Of a stretch of 29,725 nt of DNA, positions 1 through 7,582 are shown piece after piece. The notes beneath the pieces were generated by a model, which did no database searches, was not told where the DNA came from, and saw only the letters and a list, made by a program, of their open reading frames with translations. Origin of the DNA: Selenomonadales bacterium (GTDB taxonomy: Bacteria; Bacillota; Negativicutes; RGIG982); contig JAFPBC010000170.1 in the NCBI GenBank assembly GCA_017390595.1, forward strand, positions 1-29,725. The letters are read 5' to 3'. The position numbers and the translations under genes were made by a program. The stretch's first letter is position 1; each line of letters begins with the position of its first letter.

Positions 1-242
1 AATGCTTCCATCACCGCAGCTACCATCGCATCTACCGATTCGGCATTCGAGATGTCAGCCTGTACAAGGATCGCTTCCCCACCGTTTTGTTCGATTATCT
101 GTTTCACTTCTTCGGCAGCCGCTTGATTTCCTGCATAATTCACAGCAATTTTCGCACCGCTTTTCGCCAAACGAATAGCGACCGCACGGCCGATACCACG
201 AGAAGCACCCGTTACAAGAGCAACTTTACCTTCTAACTGCAT
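1..242 (-). CDS. fabG: 3-oxoacyl-ACP reductase FabG (5' part, runs off left edge)
   Basis: NADPH-dependent reduction of 3-oxoacyl-ACP in the type II fatty acid elongation cycle, a cytosolic step. Only the first 80 or so codons are present. The N-terminus carries the short-chain dehydrogenase Rossmann motif TGASRGIGRA at about residues 10-19, followed by the usual NYAGN stretch that marks FabG-type NADPH binding. The catalytic Ser-Tyr-Lys lies outside the window. The ATG (240-242) comes one base after the fabD stop, and an AAGGAGG ribosome site sits inside the fabD 3' end, so the two are translationally close. It is the last visible gene of the fapR operon. The family is secure; the exact substrate role is inferred from the operon. 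Confidence 0.93.
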   Translation of the reverse strand, partial: MQLEGKVALVTGASRGIGRAVAIRLAKSGAKIAVNYAGNQAAAEEVKQIIEQNGGEAILVQADISNAESVDAMVAAVMEA

Positions 243-243
243 T

Positions 244-1188
244 TTAACGAACCTCCTTGAAATAAGCAAGCGTTTTCTCAAGCGAATCCGCATTCTCTAC
301 ATTCAAAAGATTCATGCCTTTAATGATCTTTTTCGTAAGACCCGTAAGGACTTTGCCCGGACCCGATTCAACAAACGTATCGGCACCGAAAGCTACCATC
401 TCAGCTACGCAGTCTTCCCACATAACAGGATGATCTGCCTGCGTTACGAGAAGGTCGCGGATCTGTTTTGCATCCGTTACCATTTTACCCGTTACGTTAG
501 CAACAACAGGGATCTGTGCATCATTGATCGTGATCTTATCAAGCTCAACAGCCAATTTCTGTGCTGCCGGAGCCATGAGCGTGCTGTGGAACGGAGCACT
601 TACCGGAAGAAGTACTGCGCGTTTTGCACCGGCTTCTTTCAAGAGCTCATTTGCTTTTTCAACACTTGCCGTTTTACCTGCGATAACGATCTGACCCGGG
701 CAGTTGAAGTTAACTGCCTGTACACAACCGCCGTCGTTCGATACACTGCCGCAAATGTCAACGACCGTCTGTCTGTCAAGACCGAGAACAGCCGCCATTG
801 CACCCTCGCCTACCGGTACAGCTTCCTGCATATACGTACCACGTTTATGAACGAGAAGTACAGCATCTTCAAAAGCCATCGCACCTGCAGCAACGAGTGC
901 GGAATATTCACCAAGGCTGTGACCTGCTACGATCTCAGGTGCAAGACCTTGCTGTTTCAAAAGTTCATTACAGATCACGCTTACCGTCAAAATAGCCGGC
1001 TGCGTATTGCAAGTCAATTTGAGACTTTCTTCGGGACCGTTGAAACACATATCCGAGATCGAATAACCAAGTGCTTCATCAGCTTTTTTAAACATCTCTT
1101 TTGCAATCGGAAACGCATCGCAAAGGTCTTTGCCCATTCCGACTACCTGCGAGCCTTGACCGGGGAATACAAACGCAATTTTACCCAT
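244..1188 (-). CDS. fabD: Malonyl-CoA:ACP transacylase FabD
   Basis: Transfers malonyl from malonyl-CoA to acyl carrier protein, providing the extender unit for fatty acid synthesis. The 314-residue length is usual for the family. The N-terminal FPGQGSQ motif (residues 8-14), the nucleophile elbow GHSLGEY with Ser91, Arg116 and the catalytic His201 in APFHS are all present at the positions expected from E. coli FabD (Ser92/His201). The ATG is preceded by AAGGAG at 9 bases. It lies 14 bases downstream of fabK and directly before fabG in the FapR-controlled operon. Its substrate malonyl-CoA is also the inducer of FapR in characterised Firmicutes, so regulator and enzyme respond to the same pool. 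Confidence 0.97.
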   Translation of the reverse strand: MGKIAFVFPGQGSQVVGMGKDLCDAFPIAKEMFKKADEALGYSISDMCFNGPEESLKLTCNTQPAILTVSVICNELLKQQGLAPEIVAGHSLGEYSALVAAGAMAFEDAVLLVHKRGTYMQEAVPVGEGAMAAVLGLDRQTVVDICGSVSNDGGCVQAVNFNCPGQIVIAGKTASVEKANELLKEAGAKRAVLLPVSAPFHSTLMAPAAQKLAVELDKITINDAQIPVVANVTGKMVTDAKQIRDLLVTQADHPVMWEDCVAEMVAFGADTFVESGPGKVLTGLTKKIIKGMNLLNVENADSLEKTLAYFKEVR

Positions 1189-1202
1189 TTTTGTGTTCTC
1201 CT

Positions 1203-2150
1203 TTACTCAGCTTCTACTGTATTTTTGATATTTTCTACAACAGCAGGCAATCCGTTTACGAGCTCCTGAACGATCTCTTCGACCGTCTGGATCTCTTTCA
1301 TCATACCTGCGATCTGACCGATCATGACCGAACCGTAATCCGTGTCACCATCTTTGGCAGCCATACGGAGACGACCTGCGCCGAACTTTTCGAGTTCTTC
1401 CACGCTCGCACCGTTTGCTTCCATTTCCTGATATTCACGCGACAATTTGTTGGCGATAACGCGAACCGGATGACCCGTCGATACGCCCGTCGTCGTCGTG
1501 GAACGGTCTTTTGTTTTGATAACTGCTTTTTTGTAATTTTCGTGTGCCGTACATTCTTCCGATACAACGAAACGAGTACCGAGCTGTACACCTTTCGCAC
1601 CGAGTGCGAATGCTGCCGCGATACCGCGGGAATCACCAATACCGCCTGCTGCGATAACAGGGATATTAACAGCGTCAACGACCTGCGGAACGAGTGCCAT
1701 CGTCGTCAATTCGCCGATGTGACCGCCGCTTTCCGTACCTTCCGCGATGACAGCGTCAACGCCCGTACGTTCTAAGCGTTTTGCAAGCGCAACAGAAGCA
1801 ACGACAGGGATAACTTTACTGCCGATCGCTTTGAGAGCCGGGATATATTCGCCCGGGTTGCCTGCGCCCGTCGTAATAACAGGAACGCGTTCTTCAACAA
1901 CGACCTGCATAACTTCTTTTACAAACGGACTCATCAACATGATGTTTACGCCAAACGGCTTGTCCGTCAATTCTTTTGCTTTTTGGATCTCTGCACGAAG
2001 TGCATCCGGCGGCATATGACCTGCACCAATGATACCAAGTGCACCGGCATTCGATACTGCAGCAGCAAGTTCAGCCGTTGCTACCCATGCCATACCACCC
2101 TGAATGATCGGGTATTTGATTCCTAATAATTTTGCGATATTTGTGCTCAC
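1203..2150 (-). CDS. fabK: Enoyl-ACP reductase II FabK (FMN-dependent)
   Basis: Last reductive step of the fatty acid cycle: NAD(P)H- and FMN-dependent reduction of trans-2-enoyl-ACP. The 315-residue protein starts with the IIQGGMAW motif of the nitronate monooxygenase/FabK TIM-barrel family (residues 15-22) and carries AEGTESGGHIGE with His144, the residue aligned with the catalytic His of pneumococcal FabK. GGIGDSRG and LGTRF, the phosphate/FMN binding loops, follow. The start is GTG (2148-2150) with GGAGG eight bases upstream inside the end of fabH. Placement between fabH and fabD favours FabK over a true nitronate monooxygenase. No fabI or fabL is seen in the window; FabK enzymes of this type are known to be triclosan-insensitive. 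Confidence 0.94.
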   Translation of the reverse strand: MSTNIAKLLGIKYPIIQGGMAWVATAELAAAVSNAGALGIIGAGHMPPDALRAEIQKAKELTDKPFGVNIMLMSPFVKEVMQVVVEERVPVITTGAGNPGEYIPALKAIGSKVIPVVASVALAKRLERTGVDAVIAEGTESGGHIGELTTMALVPQVVDAVNIPVIAAGGIGDSRGIAAAFALGAKGVQLGTRFVVSEECTAHENYKKAVIKTKDRSTTTTGVSTGHPVRVIANKLSREYQEMEANGASVEELEKFGAGRLRMAAKDGDTDYGSVMIGQIAGMMKEIQTVEEIVQELVNGLPAVVENIKNTVEAE

Positions 2151-2153
2151 TGA

Positions 2154-3158
2154 TTAGTCCTCCTTGCACCATTTGATTACTGCTGATGCCCATGTCAATC
2201 CGGCACCGAATCCAACAATTACAAATGTGTCACCTTTTTTGATACGACCGCTTTTCACCGCCTCATCAAGTGCGAGCGGGATAGAAGCAGACGATGTGTT
2301 AGCATATTTATCGACATTGACAAACACCTTGTCCATCGGGAATCCCAAACGTTTTGCTGCCGATTTGATAATACGCATATTTGCTTGATGCGGAACGAGA
2401 AGAGAAATATCATCCGTCGTAAGTCCCGCTTTTTCGATCGAACGAACAGCCGACTCGCCCATCGTCTTAACGGCGAACTTGAAAACCTCATTACCGTTCA
2501 TGTGGATCGAATGCAGTTTTTCTGCAACCGTCTCCGGCGTTGCCGGTCGACGGCTTCCGCCTGCCGGCATATGAAGCAGATTTGCACCTGCCCCTTCTGA
2601 ACCTAATTCAACTTCGATGATGCCATATCCTGCTTCTACTTCACCTAAAATTACAGCACCTGCACCATCACCGAACAAAACACATGTATTTCTGTCTTCC
2701 CAGTTCGTGATCTTAGAGAGTGCTTCTGCCGCAACAACAAGAACTTTTTTATACAAGCCCGTTTTGATGAACTGCGCACCGACCGTCATCGCATACGCAA
2801 AACCCGAACATGCCGCCGACAAGTCAAACGCTGCCGCATTTTTTGCACCAAGTGCATCCTGTACGCGACAAGCAACAGCAGGGAACATCGTGTCCGGGCT
2901 GACCGTTGCCAAAATAATAAGATCCAACTCTTCAGGAGATACCTTAGCATCTGCGAGTGCTCTTTTTGCCGCTTCAAGACCAAGATCGGATGTTGCCTGA
3001 TCTTCTGCACATACGTGTCTTTGACGGATACCCGTACGTTCGTAGATCCACGTATCCGACGTATCAACAATTTTCTCCAAATCAAAATTCGTTACAACTT
3101 TTTCCGGCACATACGAGCCAATACCGATAATACCTACCGATTTATCATTCATTTGCAT
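2154..3158 (-). CDS. fabH: 3-oxoacyl-ACP synthase III FabH
   Basis: Starts fatty acid synthesis by condensing an acyl-CoA primer with malonyl-ACP. The 334-residue protein has the thiolase-fold triad Cys117 (SAACSGFA), His257 (VPHQAN) and Asn287 (YANTSSAS), all intact. The start chosen is the ATG at 3158, because AGGAGG lies six bases upstream. A second in-frame ATG two codons later would be twelve bases away. The first 14 bases overlap the 3' end of plsX, implying coupled translation. The sequence alone does not tell whether it prefers straight or branched primers. Confidence 0.97.
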   Translation of the reverse strand: MQMNDKSVGIIGIGSYVPEKVVTNFDLEKIVDTSDTWIYERTGIRQRHVCAEDQATSDLGLEAAKRALADAKVSPEELDLIILATVSPDTMFPAVACRVQDALGAKNAAAFDLSAACSGFAYAMTVGAQFIKTGLYKKVLVVAAEALSKITNWEDRNTCVLFGDGAGAVILGEVEAGYGIIEVELGSEGAGANLLHMPAGGSRRPATPETVAEKLHSIHMNGNEVFKFAVKTMGESAVRSIEKAGLTTDDISLLVPHQANMRIIKSAAKRLGFPMDKVFVNVDKYANTSSASIPLALDEAVKSGRIKKGDTFVIVGFGAGLTWASAVIKWCKED

Positions 3159-4164
3159 TGTTATCCTCCTGAATAATATGATTCTTAATATGCTCTACAA
3201 CGCGACTTTTTTTGTATTCTGCCGCAACACGAATCGCATTTTTGATCGCTTTCGCTTTCGAGCTGCCATGACAAATAATGAAACAGCCGTTGATACCGAG
3301 AAGCGGTGCACCGCCGTATTCATTATGATCCATCTTCTTACCGAGTTTCTTGAGTGCGGGGAGCATGACTGCAGCCGCAAGTTTTACCCAAATACTGCTG
3401 TTTTTGATATGCTCTTTCAGCATCGTTTTCAGACTGCTTACAAGACCCTCACCGAATTTTAACACAACATTGCCGACAAATCCATCACAAACAACAACAT
3501 CTACATTGCCTTTCGGAATATCGCGGCCTTCCGCATTACCGATATAGCGGATGCAATCGAGCTCTTTGAGAAGCGGATACGTCGCTTTCGCCTGCTCGTT
3601 ACCTTTACCTTCTTCTTCCCCAATATTGAGAAGTCCTACACGCGGATGATCGATCCCGAGTACATTCTCTGCATACAAAGAACCCATGATAGCATTGTGT
3701 ACCAAATGGATCGGCTTGCTGTCGACCGTTGCACCCGAGTCAACAAGCACCGTCGTACCGCCCGCCGTATTCGGGATCGGCGTTGCGATCGCAGGACGTT
3801 CGATACCCTTGATACGACCGAGACCAAACAGTGCCGCCGCAACACCTGCGCCCGTCGAGCCTGCCGAGATGACAGCATCACATTCTTTTTGACGAACAAG
3901 GCGCGTCGCAACAACAAGCGAAGCATCTTTCTTCTTACGCACCGCAACACTCGGCGCTTCGTCCATCGTAATGATCTCCGATGCATGATGGATCGTGATC
4001 GCAAGCTTCTTCCAATCGCCCCATGCATCGAGCTCCTTTTCTATCTGGTCTTGATCACCGACTAAGACAACTTCATATCCATATTCACGGACAGCATCTA
4101 TCGCACCGAGAACGATCTCACGTGGTGCATAATCGCTGCCCATCGCGTCTACTGCGATCCTCAT
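3145..4164 (-). CDS. plsX: Phosphate acyltransferase PlsX
   Basis: Makes acyl-phosphate from acyl-ACP and phosphate, the donor for PlsY in the first acylation of glycerol-3-phosphate; a peripheral membrane enzyme in characterised species. The 339-residue protein opens with the family signature IAVDAMGSDYAP (residues 3-14) and carries SAGSTGAGVAA, the LLNIGEEEGKGN block and the VCDGFVGNV motif typical of PlsX. Its ATG overlaps the fapR stop by four bases (ATGA), so translation is coupled to the regulator. It is the second gene of the fapR operon and links fatty acid to phospholipid synthesis. Confidence 0.97.
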   Translation of the reverse strand: MRIAVDAMGSDYAPREIVLGAIDAVREYGYEVVLVGDQDQIEKELDAWGDWKKLAITIHHASEIITMDEAPSVAVRKKKDASLVVATRLVRQKECDAVISAGSTGAGVAAALFGLGRIKGIERPAIATPIPNTAGGTTVLVDSGATVDSKPIHLVHNAIMGSLYAENVLGIDHPRVGLLNIGEEEGKGNEQAKATYPLLKELDCIRYIGNAEGRDIPKGNVDVVVCDGFVGNVVLKFGEGLVSSLKTMLKEHIKNSSIWVKLAAAVMLPALKKLGKKMDHNEYGGAPLLGINGCFIICHGSSKAKAIKNAIRVAAEYKKSRVVEHIKNHIIQEDNNANE

Positions 4165-4736
4165 CTGTCAATCTCCCCTTTTTGCTCCAACGTAACCATG
4201 ATGAACTTCGCACGGAACACCTCTTGTTCGGCATTTCTGATCTTCACCCAAACAAAAAACTTATTCCCTCTCTGCTTCACCACTTCAGCCTTTGCAATCA
4301 GTTTTTCTCCGATCGTAACAGGAACCTTATACTTCACATTCGCAACACCCGTCACCGCCTGCGGTGCATCTATCACCGAAAGCGCGAGCGAATTCGCCTG
4401 CGAATATACATAATGTCCACGTGCGATCCTCGTTCTTTCAAAAACCATATCAGGTGTGATCTCCAAGACCGATATCCCCGATTTGCCCAATTCCAGATCG
4501 ATCAAATCGCCTACAACCTCATTCGTCTCAAGAGCCTTCGTCTTATTCCCACTCTGCTCGGCCATCAACTTCGTACGCTGACGAAGTTCGGGAATATTAA
4601 GCGCCGCACGATCAAGTCGGATCGTCTGCACGCTCACGCCAAGCTGTCTTGCAAGCTCCTCATCCGTCAAAAAAGGTTTTGATTCAATTGTCTGCTGCAA
4701 AATTTTGTGTCTCTCTTGTTTGGAACACCGCGTCAT
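4161..4736 (-). CDS. fapR: Transcriptional repressor FapR (malonyl-CoA responsive)
   Basis: Global repressor of membrane lipid synthesis in Firmicutes, released from DNA by malonyl-CoA. The 191-residue protein has an N-terminal DeoR-type helix-turn-helix (about residues 20-45, LTDEELARQLGVSVQTIRLD) joined by a linker helix to a C-terminal hot-dog domain. The malonyl-CoA binding segment ARGHYVYSQANSLA is recognisable against B. subtilis FapR. The ATG has AAGGTGAT a few bases upstream. It is first in the operon, directly behind two FapR-box-like palindromes, so autoregulation is likely. It overlaps plsX by four bases. Identification is firm; effector specificity is inferred from the family. Confidence 0.96.
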   Translation of the reverse strand: MTRCSKQERHKILQQTIESKPFLTDEELARQLGVSVQTIRLDRAALNIPELRQRTKLMAEQSGNKTKALETNEVVGDLIDLELGKSGISVLEITPDMVFERTRIARGHYVYSQANSLALSVIDAPQAVTGVANVKYKVPVTIGEKLIAKAEVVKQRGNKFFVWVKIRNAEQEVFRAKFIMVTLEQKGEIDR

Positions 4737-4753
4737 TTTTCATCACCTTTTAT

Positions 4754-4786
4754 TTAGTAGCAGGTACTATTAGAACCTGCTACTAG
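4754..4786. promoter_or_regulatory. fapR box: Two abutting FapR-box-like operators
   Basis: Read on the plus strand, TTAGTAgcaggTACTAt (4754-4770) is directly followed by TTAGAAcctgcTACTAg (4770-4786); both fit the TTAGTA-N5-TACTAA architecture of Firmicutes FapR boxes. The centres are 16 bases apart. The pair also forms one large perfect inverted repeat, TAGTAGCAGGT (4755-4765) and ACCTGCTACTA (4775-4785). It runs from the last bases of the fapR -10 element across the predicted transcription start, a position where bound repressor would block polymerase. That FapR binds here is inferred from motif and context. Confidence 0.85.
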
Positions 4787-4813
4787 TATAGACGATGTTT
4801 TATTAAAAAGCAA
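4785..4813 (-). promoter_or_regulatory. Promoter of fapR operon
   Basis: On the minus strand TTGCTT (-35, 4808-4813) and TATACT (-10, 4785-4790) are separated by exactly 17 bases. The -10 touches the FapR-like operators. This is the only convincing promoter seen for the whole fapR-plsX-fabH-fabK-fabD-fabG run. Confidence 0.8.
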
Positions 4814-4819
4814 GAAAAA

Positions 4820-4861
4820 ATGATGAAAAAAACGCGGATTTTTCCTTGTTTTTTTCATCAT
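4820..4861. repeat. Perfect 14-bp inverted repeat upstream of the fapR promoter
   Basis: ATGATGAAAAAAAC (4820-4833) is repeated in inverse at 4848-4861 with a 14-base spacer. On the minus strand the hairpin is followed by TTTTTCTTGC, so it could act as a weak terminator for read-through towards fapR. It also lies between two divergent promoters and could be a protein site. The function is not decided by sequence. Confidence 0.6.
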
Positions 4862-4903
4862 AATTCACGTTTATTTTACTATTTGTTTGCACTATATTTC
4901 TCA

Positions 4904-4932
4904 TTTACTTTCCCCAGAAATTGATATAAAAT
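4904..4932 (+). promoter_or_regulatory. Candidate promoter of the small secreted protein gene
   Basis: TTTACT (-35, 4904-4909) and TAAAAT (-10, 4927-4932) with a 17-base spacer, about 80 bases upstream of the ATG at 5012. The region is very A/T rich, so chance matches are easy; moderate support only. Confidence 0.4.
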
Positions 4933-5011
4933 AAAAATAAATAAAGGCACTCCTATCACAGAAAAGAACGTATATCAACTGCACAAATCAATTCAGAAAG
5001 AAGGTTGTTGT

Positions 5012-5332
5012 ATGAGAAGAACCATTATACTCACCGTCATACTCACCTTGTTATTTACCTCTGTATGTTTTGCCTACGGCATGGAAAAAGGCACTGTTGC
5101 CTATTATAAATATCCAATCATTGTAGCAGTAACCGGATACAGTAACTACACCATCGCCAAAATATGGAGCGGTTATCCATCTATATACGAAGGCAACAGA
5201 GTAGTAGGCGACCTCAACTCCTATTCGAGTACCGATTGGTATTTCCCGAACAGCGACGATATCTGCACTGTTTATATCGAAAAACAAACATACAGCAAAG
5301 ATGAAGTTATCAGATGGTTAATAGAACATTAA
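5012..5332 (+). CDS. Small secreted protein of unknown function
   Basis: A 106-residue protein I do not recognise. It begins with a clear Sec signal peptide: MRRT, a hydrophobic core to about residue 18, and a likely cleavage after CFA near residue 21. The mature part of about 85 residues is rich in Tyr, Ser and Asn, has one Cys, no membrane segment and no repeat. The start has AAGAAGG seven bases upstream and the gene ends just before a strong terminator, so it is a single-gene unit. It looks more A/T rich than its neighbours and stands alone between the fatty-acid operon and rpmF on the opposite strand, which would suit a lineage-restricted gene. Coding nature is supported by RBS, signal peptide and terminator, not by homology. 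Confidence 0.72.
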   Translation: MRRTIILTVILTLLFTSVCFAYGMEKGTVAYYKYPIIVAVTGYSNYTIAKIWSGYPSIYEGNRVVGDLNSYSSTDWYFPNSDDICTVYIEKQTYSKDEVIRWLIEH

Positions 5333-5341
5333 TATCCCGAA

Positions 5342-5370
5342 AGCCGACTACATGAGTCGGCTCTTTTTTT
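5342..5370 (+). terminator. Rho-independent terminator after the small secreted gene
   Basis: AGCCGACT (5342-5349), five-base loop, AGTCGGCT (5355-5362), then CTTTTTTT. Starts 9 bases past the stop codon at 5332. Confidence 0.93.
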
Positions 5371-5436
5371 GAGAAATACACTTCAGACAATGCATATATC
5401 TTTATTCTTATTCGCAAATCGATATATCCTCAGCAT

Positions 5437-5492
5437 AAAAAAAATCCCTATGAATCGTTGAAAACCAAGTTTTCATCAACTCGCAGGGATTT
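5437..5492 (-). terminator. Terminator of the ylbN-rpmF unit
   Basis: On the minus strand AAATCCCT (5485-5492) pairs with AGGGATTT ahead of a run of T (5437-5444). Between them an inner interrupted stem, GTTGA..AAAC with GTTT..TCAAC, closes a short loop. It lies about 20 bases after the rpmF stop. Confidence 0.82.
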
Positions 5493-5509
5493 ATTTTTTA
5501 TGTTACTGA

Positions 5510-5692
5510 TTATTCTGCTGCTACTTTTACAACCTCTTTGCCATCATAGTAACCGCATTCCGAGCATACGTGATGCGGCAACTTAGCTTCATGACACTGC
5601 GGACATTCAACAAGGCTAGGAGCCGTTAATTTCCAGTTTGCACGTCTTCTGTCACGACGGCATTTCGACATCTTACGCTTTGGTACTGCCAT
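5510..5692 (-). CDS. rpmF: 50S ribosomal protein L32
   Basis: Small protein of the large ribosomal subunit. The 60-residue sequence starts MAVPKRKMSKCRRDRRRA, the conserved L32 N-terminus, and has a complete zinc ribbon, CPQC at about residues 34-37 and CSEC at about residues 48-51, i.e. the zinc-binding (C+) form. It lies 25 bases after the DUF177 gene, the usual ylbN-rpmF pair, with its own terminator downstream. Identification is certain. Confidence 0.98.
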   Translation of the reverse strand: MAVPKRKMSKCRRDRRRANWKLTAPSLVECPQCHEAKLPHHVCSECGYYDGKEVVKVAAE

Positions 5693-5717
5693 TTCTACAC
5701 CTCCTTAAAAACATCTA

Positions 5718-6230
5718 TCAATCCTTATCGTTATCGAAGAAGGACTGAAGAGCAGCTAATCTAGGATCAATTATATGTCGATCACATTGACAATCCTGCT
5801 CGTTTAAATTCGTTCCGCATTTCAAGCAAAGTCCTTTGCAATCTTCACTGCAAAGTGCCTTCGAAAAGTCGGCCATGATCAACATTTCTCTTACGACCAT
5901 CGTCAGATCGATGAACGTTCCTTCGAATTCAATGGCATCTTCTTCTTTTTTCTCAGCCGTATCTTCTTGATAGACTTCGTCAAAAGGAATCGCCATATGT
6001 TCCGTGTAGTTTACCAAGCAGCGGTCGCATACGCGTTCTGCATGGAAAGAAATGTTGCCGCTTACTTGAAATAAACGACCGGTATAAGATATTGTTCCGT
6101 CAACTACGATATCATCCGAAATTTCTATCGTCTTTTCGTCAATATCTAATTGACGGGCAGACGTGATGAAATGAAATTGCTGATCGACACCAACTTGCAT
6201 CTTCGTCTCGCCAGTATTAATTCTCATCAT
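5718..6230 (-). CDS. ylbN: DUF177 protein (YceD/YlbN family)
   Basis: A 170-residue member of the DUF177 family that almost always precedes rpmF and is linked in other bacteria and plastids to 23S rRNA accumulation or large-subunit maturation; its biochemical activity is not settled. Visible features are VCDRCLV in the middle, an acidic stretch (EDTAEKKEEDAIEFEG), and a C-terminal cysteine cluster CSEDCKGLCLKCG followed by CQC, which looks metal-binding. Tandem ATG codons (6228-6230, 6225-6227) follow AAGGTGG; the second has the better spacing, so the true protein may be one residue shorter. It is driven by a consensus promoter at 6253-6281 and cotranscribed with rpmF. Confidence 0.9.
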   Translation of the reverse strand: MMRINTGETKMQVGVDQQFHFITSARQLDIDEKTIEISDDIVVDGTISYTGRLFQVSGNISFHAERVCDRCLVNYTEHMAIPFDEVYQEDTAEKKEEDAIEFEGTFIDLTMVVREMLIMADFSKALCSEDCKGLCLKCGTNLNEQDCQCDRHIIDPRLAALQSFFDNDKD

Positions 6231-6252
6231 GTTCCACCTTCAATCCTTACCT

Positions 6253-6281
6253 ATTATAGCTACCCTTTTCTCGTTTGTCAA
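6253..6281 (-). promoter_or_regulatory. Consensus sigma-70/SigA promoter of ylbN-rpmF
   Basis: TTGACA (6276-6281) and TATAAT (6253-6258) on the minus strand, both perfect, with a 17-base spacer. The -10 is 22 bases before the tandem ATGs. Expected to be a strong constitutive promoter, fitting a ribosomal protein unit. Confidence 0.93.
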
Positions 6282-6302
6282 GGATTTTTCTTGACTGCTG
6301 TG

Positions 6303-6339
6303 AAAAAAACATACTCTCGAACGTTTGTCCGAGAGTATG
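6303..6339 (-). terminator. Rho-independent terminator of ackA
   Basis: On the minus strand CATACTCTCG (6330-6339), a ten-base loop, CGAGAGTATG (6310-6319), then seven T. It begins 17 bases after the ackA stop and just before the ylbN promoter. Confidence 0.95.
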
Positions 6340-6356
6340 CCCTATTATGTTCTTAA

Positions 6357-7553
6357 TTATTTTGCACAGAGAACTTTCGTGTCGCGAGCGATCATCAATT
6401 CTTCGTTCGTCGGGATAACGAAGAGTTTTACTGCGGAGCCTTCCGTGCTGATCTCGCGTGCTTTACCGCGAACATCGTTGCGTTTTTCGCAGAGCGTCGT
6501 GCCGAGGTAGCCGAGTTCGCTTGCGATCTTAGCGCGCATGGAGATACCGTTTTCGCCGAGACCTGCCGTGAATACGATAGCGTCTACACCGTTCATTGCT
6601 GCAACATAAGCACCGATGTATTTCTGTACACGATATGCGAACATATCGAGTGCGAGCTGTGCCTGTGCATTGCCTTCAGCTGCTGCGCCTTCGATATCGC
6701 GGAAGTCGCTCGATACGCCGGATACACCGTATACACCGGACTGTTTGTTGATGTATGCATCGATCTCTTCAACCGACATGTTTTCTTTTTTCATGAGGTA
6801 CGGAAGGATCGCCGGGTCAACGTCACCACAACGAGTACCCATTACCAAACCTTCGAGCGGCGTGAAGCCCATGCTCGTGTCAACGCACTGGCCGTTTTTA
6901 ACAGCTGCGATGCTCGAACCGTTGCCCAAGTGGCAAGTAACGATTTTGAGGTCTTCCAAGTTTTTGCCCATCATGTCAGCTACGCACTGTGCAACATATT
7001 TATGGGACGTACCATGGAAGCCGTATCTTCTGATCTGATATTTTTCATATGCTTCATACGGAAGACCGTACATGAATGCTTTCTGCGGCATCGTCTGATG
7101 GAATGCAGTATCGAATACGCCTACCTGCGGAACACCCGGCATCAATTCAGCACATGCTTTGATACCAAGTACGTTCGGCGGGTTGTGGAGCGGTGCCATT
7201 TCGAAGCAATCTTCCATCAACTGGAGCGTTTCCGGCGTAACGAGTACGGACTGCGTCAATTTTTCGCCGCCATGAGCTACACGGTGACCAACAGCTGCGA
7301 TTTCCTGGATGTTTTCGATAACGCCATGTTCTTTGTTCGTCAAAGCATCAAAGACCATTTTAATTGCGATACCATGGTTTTGGATATCTGCTTCGATTTT
7401 TACTTTGTCGCCTTCGCCCGGCTGATGCGTCAATACCGAACCTTCGATACCGATACGTTCAACCAAACCTTTTGCCAATACAGTTTCGTCCGTCATGTCG
7501 AACAACTGATATTTCAAAGACGAACTACCACAATTTACAACTAAAACTTTCAC
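6357..7553 (-). CDS. ackA: Acetate kinase
   Basis: Interconverts acetyl-phosphate + ADP and acetate + ATP, a main ATP-yielding step of fermentation. The 398-residue protein has the N-terminal signature VLVVNCGSSSLKYQLFD (Asn7), GHRVAHGG with Arg91, FDTAFHQTMP with catalytic Asp148, and RRYGFHGTSH with His180. The start is GTG (7551-7553) with AGGAGG eight bases upstream; an ATG nearer the Shine-Dalgarno is out of reach and out of frame. No pta is adjacent. The gene forms a single unit with its own terminator and an unusually structured leader at 7583-7629. It is divergent from tmcAL, an enzyme that consumes acetate and ATP. Confidence 0.98.
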   Translation of the reverse strand: MKVLVVNCGSSSLKYQLFDMTDETVLAKGLVERIGIEGSVLTHQPGEGDKVKIEADIQNHGIAIKMVFDALTNKEHGVIENIQEIAAVGHRVAHGGEKLTQSVLVTPETLQLMEDCFEMAPLHNPPNVLGIKACAELMPGVPQVGVFDTAFHQTMPQKAFMYGLPYEAYEKYQIRRYGFHGTSHKYVAQCVADMMGKNLEDLKIVTCHLGNGSSIAAVKNGQCVDTSMGFTPLEGLVMGTRCGDVDPAILPYLMKKENMSVEEIDAYINKQSGVYGVSGVSSDFRDIEGAAAEGNAQAQLALDMFAYRVQKYIGAYVAAMNGVDAIVFTAGLGENGISMRAKIASELGYLGTTLCEKRNDVRGKAREISTEGSAVKLFVIPTNEELMIARDTKVLCAK

Positions 7554-7582
7554 AACTTCATCCTCCTACATATCTCTCTTAT

